Positions 1-12,400 of a DNA stretch of 64,000 bases are shown here, one piece after another. The translations under genes and the position numbers were made by a program. How positions within the stretch are numbered: the first letter of the stretch is position 1; each line of letters begins with the position of its first letter. Source of the stretch: Litoditis marina (lineage: Eukaryota > Nematoda > Chromadorea > Rhabditida > Rhabditidae); the NCBI GenBank assembly GCA_964036275.1, contig OZ038435.1, positions 682,001-746,000 on the forward strand, given 5' to 3'. Below the pieces are notes generated by a model that had not been told where the DNA came from, did no database searches, and saw only the letters and a program-made list of their open reading frames with translations.

Positions 1-978
1 TAACCCGCGTCTAGCTTGTGACTTGCATCACAGCGGGAAGCTTGAAGTAAACTCTGGACCTGCGGCTATTACCCCAGATCCGGCGTTCTAGTGTCGGCGA
101 CTGTTCCCTTGCGGTACTAAGAGTATATCCTCCACCCAAACACTCGTTGCTTAACCCGCGTCTAGCTCGTGACTTGCATCACAGCGGGAAGCTTGTAGTA
201 AACTCTGGACCTGCGGCTATTACCCCAGATCCGGCGTTCTAGTGTCGGCGACTGTTCCCTTGCGGTACTAAGAGTATATCCTCCACCCAAACACTCGTTG
301 CTTAACCCGCGTCTAGCTCGTGACTTGCATCACAGCGGGAAACTTGAAGTAAACTCTGGACCTGCGGCTATTACACCAGATCCGGCGTTCTAGTGTCGGC
401 GACTGTTCCCTTGCGGTACTAAGAGTATATCCTCCACCCAAACACTCGTTGCTTAACCCGCGTCTAGCTCGTGACTTGTATCACAGCGGGAAGCTTGAAG
501 TAAACTCTGGACCTGCGGCTATTACCCCAGATCCGGCGCTCTAGTGTCGGCGATTGTTCCCTTGCGGTACTAAGAGTACATTCTCCACCCAAACACTCGT
601 TGCTTAACCCGCGTCTAGCTCGTGACTTGCATCACAGCGGGAAGCTTGAAGTAAACTCTGGACCTGCGGCTATTACCCCAGATCCGGCGTTCTAGTGTCG
701 GCGACTGTTCCCTTGCGGTACTAAGAGTATATCCTCCACCCAAACACTCGTTGCTTAACCCGCGTCTAGCTCGTGACTTGCATCACAGCGGGAAGCTTGA
801 AGTAAACTCTGGACCTGCGGCTATTACCCTAGATCCGGCGTTCTAGTGTCGGCGACTGTTCCCTTGCGGTACTAAGAGTATATCCTCCACCCAAACACTC
901 GTTGCTTAACCCGCGTCTAGCTCGTGACTTGCATCACAGCGGGAAGCTTGAAGTAAACTCTGAACCTGCGGCTATTAC
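1..978. repeat. 151-bp satellite, about 6.5 tandem copies
   Basis: The unit beginning TAACCCGCGTCTAGC restarts at 1, 152, 303, 454, 605, 756 and 907, an exact 151-base period. The array breaks off at about 978, inside a unit, and runs off the left edge of the window. Copies differ only at scattered bases (for example GCTTGTGAC against GCTCGTGAC, and TATATCC against TACATTC), so they are recent or homogenised. I compared the unit with 5S rRNA, U1, U2, U5 and U6 snRNA and tRNA signatures as I know them and saw no match. A transcribed function is neither shown nor excluded. Confidence 0.95.
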
Positions 979-1352
979 ATTTTTATTACTGTCACAGAAC
1001 ACTAGAAAAGGTAGGATTTCTACTTTCTGAAACGTTCGAATAAGAAACTTAAAACAAGAGTACAATACTGACTAAATTTTTTCAATGAATAAATAAAACG
1101 CAAGAGGTCTAAGATATTATGGCTGAAAAAATCAAAAAGTATTATGCAGTAAACAAATCGATCGACAAAATAAAACGACTCACCCACACACGGCTTGACA
1201 TCTTCACTTGAGCAACTTGACTTAGAATACTTGTTAGAAAAAAGCTCAAAACAGAAAACAATTAGTTTATCAGACAGACAAGAAATTGAGCTACATTGAC
1301 ATCTCAGAGATGGTAGAATAAGGACATCAAAGTGTTGAAATCAGCGTAATTG

Positions 1353-1578
1353 CCAGGGGTGACCAAAAAGTTGATCGACCCTACCGCCGGTAAAACCCCT
1401 CCCCCTCAAAAAAATAGAAATTCACCGAAAAATACAAAATTATTCTTCAAAATTGCGAGAATTTCACGAAAATCGGCAAAAATCACCATTATTTCTGAAA
1501 AAATCGGCCTCGTTGGGGCCTTTACGACCCTCCTCCCATTAAAAATGTTGCACGCGTGCAACTTGTGGTCACCCCTGG
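1353..1578. mobile_element. 226-bp MITE-like element with 13-bp perfect inverted ends
   Basis: The left end CCAGGGGTGACCA (1353-1365) is the exact reverse complement of the right end TGGTCACCCCTGG (1566-1578). The interior is A-rich and contains the small palindrome GTTGCACGCGTGCAAC close to the right end. There is no coding capacity. A diverged relative lies at 22908-23083. These features fit a non-autonomous DNA transposon, but the superfamily is not identifiable. Confidence 0.75.
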
Positions 1579-2603
1579 GATTAGTCTGATTTATATACAC
1601 ATTGAATAAAGAGAATACGAACTGGAGACACGGAGACTTTACTACGTGAACAAAACAAGTTCTGTATGCAAGATGACAACATTTTAGCCCAGTTCAAGCT
1701 AAAAAAATGTTCTTCTGTATCAACTCATTAGTAGAATGTGACTAGTCTACGGTGATGTAGATAACTGTGTAGAACAACAGTTATCATTATTAGTTTTCAT
1801 CAAACTTGGGGTAATCACGCGTCGTTGACCGCATTTCACTAGGCCCTAGCCGCCCAGCCCTCTCACAACAACAATGTTTTGGATACACCGCTCGATCCAC
1901 GAATCGCTAAGTGGTCTTTTTCGTGGATGGCTCGGCGCACATACGTAAACAAGTTTCACATCAGGTCGAGAAAAGTGAACATGAGAAACATTAAATAGTG
2001 AGTATGTTTAACTGAAAATGCCGTATTTTTGTCACCACTCATGGTTTCTCAGACGTATGTGGCCCCAAGAGTGACTATGCGTCGATCGAAGTTCGGGAAA
2101 AGTGAGCATCAGTCAGTATCGAAATTGGGGGGTATTTTACGTGTGGCGGCGCACTCTCTTAATTGCGTGGATGGCGCGGCAGAGTCTTCAAAAATTGTGG
2201 ATAGAGCTGCACTCCACCTTTGAAACGTATGCATACTTCTTATATAGAGTGTAAAAGACAGAAACGTAATAAGAGTATTTTGTCATAATACTTGAGGGTT
2301 AAAAGTACGGTTCGGTATTGTCTCTGACTCACTTTTCGGTGGATGTTATACAAGTTAGAATTATCAGTTATGAGCAAAAACAGGAAAAACCTATTCTGCT
2401 ATCTACACACGAACGAACCAGTTACCTGAAGTGGAACGAGCCAGTACCCTGGGGTGCAACGAGCTACTCTAGGAACCATGGCTAACCTAAGCCTAAGCCT
2501 TTCTAAAAGATGAACTACATTCGAAATAATAGTATGTAAAAGAGTTGATTCGGAACCCAAGTAATATCACCAAGTATCAACTACTAAAACCATGTGATTT
2601 TAC

Positions 2604-2740
2604 GCTCCATCCACGCTTTCTCTGTCATTTTGGAGTGGTGACCCAGTTAACCAGAAAAGTGCGGCTGGATCCACAGATTTTGGCTCGCTCGCTACTAATT
2701 GCTTTTTATGGTGGCTCGCTCGAAAATTGGTGGATGGAGC
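2604..2740. repeat. Short inverted-repeat element
   Basis: GCTCCATCCAC at 2604-2614 is matched in reverse complement by GTGGATGGAGC at 2730-2740. GTGGATGG-type words recur nearby (about 1880-1930 and 2165-2215), which suggests a decayed repeat family. The assignment as an element is weak. Confidence 0.35.
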
Positions 2741-4259
2741 GCATCTCCCCAATGTTTCTACATTAATTGTGCGCGATTTTCTTTCACGACTCAAATAGTC
2801 AGATGAGAGCTCTAAGCGAAGTATTAACTGCTTTAATAAATCAAAATGCAGCCACAATCCTACCTTCTACGGAATCCATGCGTCGAAATGAAAATCAACC
2901 ATCAGTTTCTTCACCAGCAATCGTCAGAAGTGGGAGACTGACCTGAAAGTGCTACATCTACACTAAACCACAGGTCCACAGCAAGGAAAACTATTATATA
3001 CAAGAATGTATTTGTTATTGAATAATAAGTAGACTAGTTGTTGTTATATACTGTTCAGTAGTCAGGTGACGATTGTTACGGAACATGCCAACTGGTTAAA
3101 AGTCGAAAGGTTGAAGCAACAATCCCGACAAAATAAAACTGTTATTCTGTTTTGTAATCATACCCTCAGAAGAAGGTTAACCTAAAATGAGCGCGAGTTT
3201 ACTGTAACTTGAATGTGGTACAGAAAATCTTTGGCAAATTGAAATTGGATAAACTTGCGGTCGGACATCTGAGTCCTGAGTTTGAGTGCGGTTTCAAAGA
3301 CAAAGAATGAACCCGAAATAGATAGCTACATAATTATTCCAGCGAAAGACTGAGGTGCAAGGTGCTGATGTTTCAAAAGCAAGATATCTTATAGAAAATT
3401 TTCACTATGGGTAAAACTGCTCGAAAATGAAAAACTCGAATTCTGCAAAACCGACTGCTTCAGAGACTTAGTTCTAGAAACATGGTAAATATACTATTTT
3501 GACGTTATGAACAAAATGAGGTAGATCAGCCATCTTCTTCGGCTTGATTCCAAAACAAAAAGACATATAATTCCAATATTCTTATTTTCTAATCCTGATA
3601 ATGATTGTGACAAAAGACCAACCTTCTCCGAACCACTTCTTGTGGTACAGCTTGGTATTGTGTCCTGTGAGCTTCTTTGCCTTCTAAGACTGCTCTTGGA
3701 CCGAACGAGCCTCCTTCGTGCGTCGTGCCCTTGCAACTGGAAATAGTACATAACAAACTTCTAGAAATATACTCATTTACAGACCTGACACCTCGGTCGT
3801 CGGAGAGCAAAAGTTGGGCAAGAGTAACTACACTTAGTAACTATATTAATGATTTGAGAAGCAAAAAAACACTCAGGATACATGAGTTAAAACTATATTG
3901 CAATTAAACAGAACCACACTTCTATTAGCATTACCACATGTATAAACATAAATGACTTGTTTGCTTTTTCTTCTCTCTTATCTTTTTTTTGAAAAATATA
4001 GGCGGTATTTGACACTCATTAAACCCTAAAGAGAGGCCACACAAACAAAGAAGAAGCTTGAAAAATAACGACTGACCCCCGAGTTAGTTAACTTTGTAAA
4101 TTTGAAACTAGAATGAAATTTAATATAAAATAATAGATGTTGGGATAGCTATTCCCCTCTCTCCCTATCTGGATTACGACACCAGAGGTATGAAACCCGA
4201 GGAACACGGAAAACATTGTGAAGAAACAAAGAAAATATAAATTTATCAAAGAAATGAAA

Positions 4260-4325
4260 TTATTCCTCCGTTTCACTACGGAATAAACTCAATTTCGAAC
4301 TCTTTGGTGCGAAAGGCTTCATTGG
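4260..4325. repeat. 66-bp block duplicated at 5131-5196
   Basis: The block starting TTATTCCTCCGTTTC and ending CTTCATTGG appears at 4260-4325 and again at 5131-5196. The second copy directly abuts the 157-bp repeat at 4977-5133. This indicates a composite repeat, with pieces shuffled in the first 8 kb. Confidence 0.8.
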
Positions 4326-4976
4326 TGCGAAAGGCTTCATTCAACAACAGTGTGCAACAACATACAATCAATGACAATTCGATGATATGCCTATTTACAA
4401 TAACACATACAACCATTGAAGTTGGATGTTCAACAATACTAATCGAGAAGGAACACAATAACACATACAAATATTGAACGTGTATGGGCAAAATACAAAT
4501 CGAGACGGAATAAGAATAGTGAGGGAGAAAGAGAGGTTGAACAAGAGAATGAAATCCCTGAAAGAATCTGAAAAACAAAGAGAAATCCTATCCAGTAAGT
4601 CAGGAAATAACCTATCAAACACTTAGACATATCATCGAACAATTGACGCTTCCAACATTTCTTTACGAAAATCTAACATAATTCTAACGAGGAAGAGTGT
4701 AATAACAGAACTATTGATAGAGATTGTAGATCGTAAGTTGTTATTCTCGGTAATGAACCGAGTGTAGGCTCATAGTGGGTTAACCTTGTTAAATATACCA
4801 TGAGATAAACCTTGTGATGAGGGTATTTTGGTAAGTTTTATAGTAATTTCATATGTAGGGCCCGAGGTTGGCACTTACAATAATTTGAACCTGTTGAGTT
4901 TTCTTATCGGAAAGTTTCGTGTGTGCGTCCAAGCCTCTTCTACTGTTATCACTCTAACTTGGGGAGGGTGGGCGGG

Positions 4977-5133
4977 ACATAACACACACTGTTGAGGAAA
5001 AACCTGGATAAAGAAAAGCTCGCTTGAAATCTCGCTAGTTCATTTCTCAGATGAACTTCAGGGTCTCCGTGGCGAGACCCTTAATGCTCATTCAGCCTTT
5101 TCCGCTTAACCAAACCGTTCGAAATCACACTTA
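4977..5133. repeat. 157-bp direct repeat, copy 1
   Basis: This block is nearly identical to 8152-8308. It begins ACATAACACACACTG and ends AAATCACACTTA. The copies sit 3.2 kb apart in direct orientation. There are no inverted ends and no coding capacity, so it may be a fragment of a dispersed repeat or a segmental duplication. Confidence 0.85.
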
Positions 5134-6934
5134 TTCCTCCGTTTCACTACGGAATAAACTCAATTTCGAACTCTTTGGTGCGAAAGGCTTCATTGGATCA
5201 CAAAGCCGGGGGGCAACAAAATTGGGAGAGCGGTTTATCTAGTGAACGGAAAAAGAACCATTTCTCACAGTTAGAACTGCCTACAGGAAAGTGGTTTCCT
5301 TTCCGAAGCATATAACGGCCCGTACATTTGGACGATATTAAAAATTAGGAGCAACTCCTGTAGTTATATCCATGCAGTTAGTTGCGGCTATCCTTAGCAC
5401 GCTTCTGAGAGAAAGGGTGAAGAAAACAACAAATACCGGAAAACTAGAATGCGCTGCTACTCCCAGCAAAACTCGCCATTCGCAGAAATATGCCCATCCG
5501 CTTATGCTAATATGTAACGTGTCACTACATGATAGTAAAAATGTAAACCTCTAGGTAGAACAAAAACACTAGACTCGGTCGCGGAGTTTGAGGTGACGTC
5601 TTTTCTTCCTTATCGACCAACTTTCAGTCCTACTGCCTGACACTGACCAGTTGAGCATCTTCTAGACCTGAACCTGAATTAAATTCGGATCATTTTCCAC
5701 GTTTATAACCACGACGTGACAAGGTTCTTCTCACAAACAATAAAAACGAGAGACCTTCAGTCAAACCACATGCAACACAATCAGAAATACAAAACAATCT
5801 CTCTTCCTGTGTAAAATACATGGATGTGCTCCATAGATGTTTTACCTTCAGAGGACCCCAAACTGGTAAACATAATTGTGTATTCCTCTAGCTTCGAGGT
5901 ATAGCTACGTTGAATGCATTTATCAAACCACAATGTCCCGTAATCTAATCTGGTCGGATAGTATGTAAACATAAAAGTTAGATACTGGGGAAACTCTGGT
6001 TGAAACGGTATGAAACTTCGAGAAGGGACCTCTTCTATAAAGAGATGACACATATAAAAGGATATGCCACTTTTAGTGCAAGATATGAAATTCGTGTATT
6101 CTCATCGAAAACGGGTTCCTTTTAAGGAAACATTCGGGCTCAGCAAGGGTATGTCAGAGACTTCACGCAGATAGACCAAATAGTGGAGGGTAGTCGTGAC
6201 CGAACCATAAGGATGGAAACGGGGAGGAACGTTATCTCGAAAACAGTCAAAAGCATACCACTTACGCATATCTATTTCAAACGAAAAACGAAAGAGAGGT
6301 TGGAAAAGGAGAAACAGACGCTGACTTTTATGTCGCCTTAATCGGGCCTTAATCGGTATTTGCTGAAGATGCAATGTATCCAATGCCGCGTCCTCTCTTC
6401 GATGTCAAACCTACATTTGACAGAACCAGAATGAAGTATACGGACTCTCGATGGTACCCAAACGAGGCGAAGAGAAAAGTGGCATATTGTAATATGAAGT
6501 ATAAACACGAATCTACTGTTTCCCGTGAATTATGTGTTTCAAAGAGATTGTGAGTAACATTGCTACACCGCATACCGATCGGTAGAACCCCTCAAAACGA
6601 CATCAGCCAAGTACCAAAGTGTCCCAAAGTTGCTCTCTCTCTGCCTCTCTCTCCGGGCGTTCGTCAACAAACCGAGAACTATATATATCGGAACCATTCG
6701 ACAAGCCACGTGGTAAATTTCGGACAACTACAAAAACAGACCCCTCGAATGAAGACAGAAAAGTTGTTATGACCTTGTTCAGGAACAAATTTCTAAAACT
6801 GGACTGGACTAAAACCTGGGTATGGGTACAGTACAGAGTATTTCGAAACTCATCGTGTGATGACATAAAACTTAAAATGGTTCGAGAACCGACTAATTGC
6901 CTGAAGTGCGGAGGAATTGACTTGAATAACTGAG

Positions 6935-7180
6935 CTTCGAGAGATGAAAGTATACGGTATCTGGGGCCGAGAAAACCAGAGGGCGTCGAGAGCCATGAAA
7001 ATTTACAGTAATAGGCATCAAGAGCCATACTCATTCCCAGGGATATGCGTCGAAAGCCGTAATAAATCTCAGTGAGAGGCATCGAGAGACATACTAACTG
7101 TCAGCAAACTACCTGCGAGGGTCACAGTAACTACCGGTATAGGCGTCGAGAGCCGTATCGTGGCGTCGAGAGCCAATATT
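6935..7180. repeat. Degenerate short tandem motif GCGTCGAGAGCC
   Basis: Variants of GGCGTCGAGAGCCAT recur about seven times between 6935 and 7180, spaced roughly 20-65 bases apart (for example GGCATCAAGAGCC, TGCGTCGAAAGCC, GGCATCGAGAGAC). The spacer sequence is not conserved. It looks like an eroded minisatellite. I see no function. Confidence 0.6.
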
Positions 7181-7726
7181 CATATCGTACATAGATTTCG
7201 TTTTTGTAATGACAATTCAAGAACTCGCCCGAGGGTCCTGGGCCAAAAAAGCAAAATGGCAAACGCGTAGAGAACGGAATTATCCGAAAGGTACGAATGT
7301 CTCGAAATATGAAAGCGTAACCACCCATCGTGCAAGAGATTTTGGGAAAAGGGCCTCAGACGATGAACGAATGTGATTTACAATTTTTAAAAAGATTCGG
7401 TAATGCTTTAAGCCTTTAAGAGCAAATGCGAGACGCGAACGAAACCAAAATAAGTGCAAGAGTGGTGGGGGAGAGGGGCAGTCGATGACAGTAGATTGCC
7501 ACGTAGGAGGCATCACCAGTAGGAAGGCAGTGGCAATAACGAATGGTCTGGCGTAGAGGAATAGTAGCGACATCCCGGCGAATTGACGACGGATAACGAA
7601 CGCCATTTTCAGTGATACGAATCCATGGTGCAACCATTACGTAATAGCTGATCTCGGGTTTGGGTAGAACGGCAATCTTCGATGAGCAGATTTCGAAGGA
7701 TACACGGCATATCAATAATCATGGGA

Positions 7727-7743
7727 GGGGGGGGGGGGGGGGG
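7727..7743. repeat. 17-base guanine run
   Basis: Uninterrupted G from 7727 to 7743, preceded by GGGA. It could form stacked quadruplexes and is a likely assembly or sequencing-error site. Similar C or G runs lie in the SINE copies near 10125 and 53273 and at 13973. Confidence 0.9.
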
Positions 7744-8151
7744 TTGGCGACAGAATTGGGGTAGGGTGATGGTACATGGTAGTTCACAATTGAGCTGGTA
7801 ATTGGTTAAGAGAACCGATGCATACCGTTAATATGACCAAATTGGAAGGTCGAGAAAATTACTCAAGCAAACCGTAATGAAAAATTGCGGAATGGGAGAC
7901 CCGTAAAGTAATCTAATTGGGTGGAGAGAGTCGTTAAGAAATAAAAACGCAAAATATGTGAGTGAGTGCGACCATTGGAACCGGCATTGAAAATTGGAAA
8001 TTTAGATATGAACATTTTATAATTTGGATGGAATTTTACCAAAAAATGATAAAATAGGGAATTGGGGACTGTTGAATGAAGCGGCTGGAGAGCAGAGCCG
8101 TATTAGTGATATGACCACGCTTAAAACTCCAATAAAACTTCAATTAAATTA

Positions 8152-8308
8152 ACATAACACACACTGTTGAGGAAAAACCTGGATAAAGAAAAGCTCGCTT
8201 GAAATCTCGCTAGTTCATTTCTCAGATGAACTTCAGGGTCTCCGTGGCGAGACCCTTAATGCTCATTCAGCCTTTTCCGCTTAACCAAACCGTTCGAAAT
8301 CACACTTA
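8152..8308. repeat. 157-bp direct repeat, copy 2
   Basis: Second copy of the block at 4977-5133, in the same orientation. It is not followed by the TTATTCCTCC block that flanks copy 1, so the repeat unit ends here. Confidence 0.85.
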
Positions 8309-8415
8309 AAATAATGACGCCGCATTTCCAACGCGGTCGTCTAAACAACGCGATTAGCCCCTGTAAACATCGTGCAGTGTGTTTTAGCGCGTAAAGGAGC
8401 GCGTTTGAAAGATTT

Positions 8416-8455
8416 CGCCCATGGCATGCCGGACTTTTCTGGCATGCCATGGGCG
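8416..8455. other. Perfect 15-bp hairpin with 10-base loop
   Basis: CGCCCATGGCATGCC (8416-8430) pairs perfectly with GGCATGCCATGGGCG (8441-8455) around the loop GGACTTTTCT. Each arm also contains the self-complementary words CCATGG and GGCATGCC. It lies about 1 kb beyond the zinc-finger gene stop codon. It could be a small foldback element or a structured RNA. There is no evidence of transcription. Confidence 0.7.
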
Positions 8456-9327
8456 GTGAGGTCTCCGAGTAGGTTAAGCAGAAAGGCACTAGGTAAGAAC
8501 ATACAAACTTATTTCAACAAACACAGTTTTCACATATAATTTTTATTAACGAGAGCTACAAATGATCAGCGAAAATGAGAAAACGGGGAATAACACGTAC
8601 AATGTTTACATTAAATGAACACTGTGTTGAGGTAGTTTTGAGAGGCACACTTGCGATTGTAACACTACCGTTTGAAAGAGCGTAACAGATTACATATATA
8701 TTGAGAAAAGCAAACGTATACAGAGCGAAGTGGGACACTTAAAAGTACTTCCAAAAAATAAGTGGGACCGAGAACAAGAAATAACAACTGAACGTCATGA
8801 AAGTGAAGAAAACAGTCAGAACGAATCAGAATAAAACAAAAAACCAGATAACTTTTCCATACCGGTAGTGAACAGAGCAGGCACTCAAAATGACGGAACC
8901 TATATCAAAGAATGATAAAATGCAACTTCTAACTCCTATCTTACACAAGTTGCACGTGAACTATATATTTACAACAAACAACAAACAACAGTATTATATT
9001 TTTTCTCGTCTGACAACGTTCTATTGAAACGGTTTACATTCATCTATCAACATCGGATGGTTTGTGTGGGTGACACTGAAATATAACTATGTATAAACCT
9101 ATCCTCTTGTCAGACTCCGAGTGACTTCGTCGTCAGCAAATTTCGATTCCACGTCAGAAACATATATAAATTCAAAATGTTCACGTGCTTGTATGTAAAT
9201 AAATAAATCAATTAATATTCGACAACAGCAGAACTTCAGGATTTGCTCCTGAAAGCCCCATCAACACCAAAATATGCCTAGACCAAACTACAACTCAGAG
9301 CAAACAACCTAATTGTTTTTAAAGCAG

Positions 9328-9430
9328 GACGATTATGTGGACCAATCCCGACGCATCGGTCCTTCTAACTGCAATTGGATGTATTGCAATTTCAAAGACT
9401 GAAGCGTTGGGATTAGATCACATAGTCGTC
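9328..9430. mobile_element. Foldback MITE copy in the 3' flank of the zinc-finger gene
   Basis: The ends GACGATTATGTG (9328-9339) and CACATAGTCGTC (9419-9430) are reverse complements with one mismatch. Pairing continues inward, because CCAATCCCGACGC matches GCGTTGGGATTAG on the other arm. The centre carries CTGCAATTGGATGTATTGCA. A sister copy at 41196-41307 has perfect 12-bp ends. This copy starts 31 bases past the zinc-finger stop codon, so it is probably transcribed within that 3' UTR. Confidence 0.8.
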
Positions 9431-9460
9431 ATTCTTTAAGCACTCTATACCTCGTACAAA

Positions 9461-12400
9461 CTACGCCCACCGTTCATCGCTCTCCTTCTTAAATGAGGTC
9501 AATGACCAGTCCCCGTGCTCCTCCTTCACTCTCGCAATCGGAACCTTGTTCAGAGGATCATCGTCCGGGTTATCAAAACGGGCTGGAATAACGAGTGAAC
9601 GATTAAGCTTAAACGCATTAAGCTACAGCCTATAACTCAAGTGAGAACATTACCGTGAAGTTCAAAGTGTGAAGATAAATAGTTTATAGAAACAAACTGT
9701 GGTTGTGCAAACTTGGAGAAAATCCATTCATACAGTTTCCAATAGGAGACAACCGCCCAATGTGTAAGTCAATAATCACCCACTCGAATAACATTCTTAA
9801 GAATTAGATATACCGCGTTTCACCAATCGATCTTCTTCTACAGTGATTCGTCAATTATTCAGGAGACTTTTCATGATAAATAACTCGTTATGTTTATTTC
9901 AAACTTTCAAAGTTTGTAGTAATGAAGGTGTCGCGAACATATCAAGATTTGACATAAAAGTTTGAGCAGATTACTGTAGAAGGTTATTAGTGGGTGGAAC
10001 AAACTATATATAATAGGTCATGTGCTAAGCATTCGGCTGTCGCTCCACTGACCCGGGTTCGATCCCTCTGGCGAACCGTATGAGCTGGTAACAAATCTCA
10101 CACATGCCAACCTCCACCCTCCCCCCCCCCTTTACTGACAGTTCATCGACGGTAGATATTTATGTGTTATTCACAGTGACAATAAAAGCGTTAAAAATAA
10201 GATGGGAGAGAAGACGTTGCCAGCTTTTGAAAATCCATTTCGCAGAATTCCACATTTTGAATTCACAATTTTGTTTTATGAAACCCACCTCCACACGAGC
10301 AGGGAGCGAGATATTTTCTGGAATGGAACCGACATCGTTTCCCATTCAAATAGTCACAATCGCAACTTTCTTCCTTCACACTCAGCGGAGTTTCACTGAA
10401 GTCACTGCAAGAAAAACTTGATCCTGAATAAAAAAGTGATGGAATATTATACCTAATCAATTGAACAAACTACGTAAAAGTTTCTTTTTCAAGTACGTAG
10501 TGTGCCAACTCAAATTCAGTACACATTTCAACAGCGAAAGGTCAGGTCAAGTAAAAATTATGAAGAGGCAGAGAGAGAGAGAGAGAGTAGTGCGACACCG
10601 TGCGCAGATATAATGAGCCAACGGATCGTTTATTTTGTGCGTATTCCACAGAAATCAGGTATCCTAGTTTGATCTATGGATTTGCCGGAAAAAAGACATG
10701 AATATAATTAAGTAGATTACAACTAGACGGCTTGCAGTTTAGGAACCAATATATCTCAGGAAAACTGACTGGTTATGCATTCGCTGGTATTCTCCCAGCT
10801 TGAAACGAGCTGCGAATGGTTTCACGTCTTCGGGGACTGGCGAATCACGTGACCGGTTTTCTGCTGAAAGTGTAAGATTGGCTTATAGACGTGACCGAAA
10901 AGAAAGTCAAACCACAAAGTGGAAATATGAAATTAGAATAATAATCATAAACACACAAAAAGCGCAGATAAATGGACCCCATGAGCTCTGGAACTTTTAA
11001 TTAATTCAAGAAGTTCAGCGAAACAGTATCACAGCGACCGTCTCTTCGGAACATGCTACATATATGCAAGGAAAATTAGTTTTTCAAGGAAAATCAATAC
11101 TGTTCAACTTGTAAAACTCACCAGCGTGGAATGAGTCTTGCAAACAGTTGATGATCTCGTTTTCGGTTGGTTCAATCGTGTTTTCTTCCTCTCTTCGTCT
11201 TCTCTTTGTAGTCTTTTTCACTGGGACGGTATCTTGTTGGTTTTCCGACGTGCCCAAACTAAAACTGCATCTAATCATTTTACTTCGAATCTAAAATATT
11301 TATTTTGAAATTCACGAAAACGCTGCTAATAACAAGAACATTTCGAACGTACGCTCTTCTAGATTTCAGAGTTGTTAACAGCAAACAGTTAATAACTTTT
11401 ACATTTATACTTGTGGAAAGGGACAGCTTCGAAATCATACGGTAGCGGTTCACAAGCGCGAAGAGCAGACTATAAAATAGAATAGAATAGATTTATTCGT
11501 GATTCAACACGTAACTTTCCACATTGTAAGATATACCTTTCTTCGAGATTCCCAGTTTGGGTTGTTTCTCTCTCTGAATCAGAAGTCTTCTCAGAAGTGA
11601 AGATGGATGCGTGAACGTTCTGTAGATGAGTCTTCACTTGACCCTTCGCGATGAAACGACGACCACAAACACGACACTTGAAGGGGCGAATATCTAGAAG
11701 GAATGTAGACCAAACATCACGTGTAGAGGGGGTGACTGACTCCTAGTTGTAGTTTGATCTCGTCACATGCCATGAGTCACAATTCAGGGAATCAATGTCA
11801 ATTCCATATGTAACCGTATATAATTATATATAAATTCTATATTTTGGTAACCTAACCGGTTTTTGGTGACCTATTTTCAGGTTACCTCAGTAGGTAACAG
11901 GTGGGTAACCGGAAACGGAAAACCGGTTACCTATTTTTCTAAAGCAGAACATGGTTTTTACCGTTAGTTTGTGCGGAAACTGAGATTTAATTTAAGGTTA
12001 TATACCGGCTACCTGTGAGGTAACCTAAAAAGGGGTTACGAAACACCGATTAGGCAACCAAAAAACCCGGTTACATATAAGACGCTGCAATATATATGAC
12101 CCCACTAAATCCGACAAATACACACATTTCTCGAAAATGTTGTGCAAAATACACATAGGTTGTCACGAAAGTGGTTTCTCTTTTGACCATGTGTATTCAA
12201 AAACCTTGCCAACGAAAAATCAACTGGAGGAACAGGATGTACGCAAAATATTGATGTATACACCTATAAAACTTGGTGACACAAAATTGATAGAACCGAA
12301 AAAGTGTATTAATAGATTACTCAAAATCCTTAGTTAAAAAAAGTGTAAACCCCCAGAAATGCATAAATTCATTAGATTTTTGGTGTGTCCATGTGAACCT

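Larger units (their letters stand above)
979..9460. other. Gene-poor intergenic region with repeats
   Basis: No open frame here has recognisable domains or splice-joined exons. The longest, 159 residues on the minus strand at 6603-7082, resembles nothing I know and overlaps a degenerate repeat. The region holds a 226-bp inverted-repeat element (1353-1578), duplicated blocks (4260-5196 and 8152-8308), a degenerate GTCGAGAGCC repeat (6935-7180), a 17-base G run (7727-7743) and a strong hairpin (8416-8455). Unrecognised regulatory sequence or fast-evolving exons cannot be excluded. Confidence 0.6.

Noticed and set aside
1..978. Satellite considered as a 5S rRNA, snRNA or spliced-leader array
   Set aside because: No recognisable box, Sm site or leader sequence, as far as I can tell by eye. 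A covariance-model search would settle it.
1..978. Satellite considered as a CRISPR array
   Set aside because: The repeats are contiguous 151-bp units with no unique spacers, and the DNA is eukaryotic.
6603..7082. 159-residue minus-strand open frame
   Set aside because: No recognisable domain, overlaps the degenerate GTCGAGAGCC repeat, and no supporting splice structure was found.
11476..11495. AATAGAATAGAATAG run as a telomere-like or regulatory repeat
   Set aside because: Only three short units in an intron of the zinc-finger gene. Simple-sequence noise is enough to explain it.
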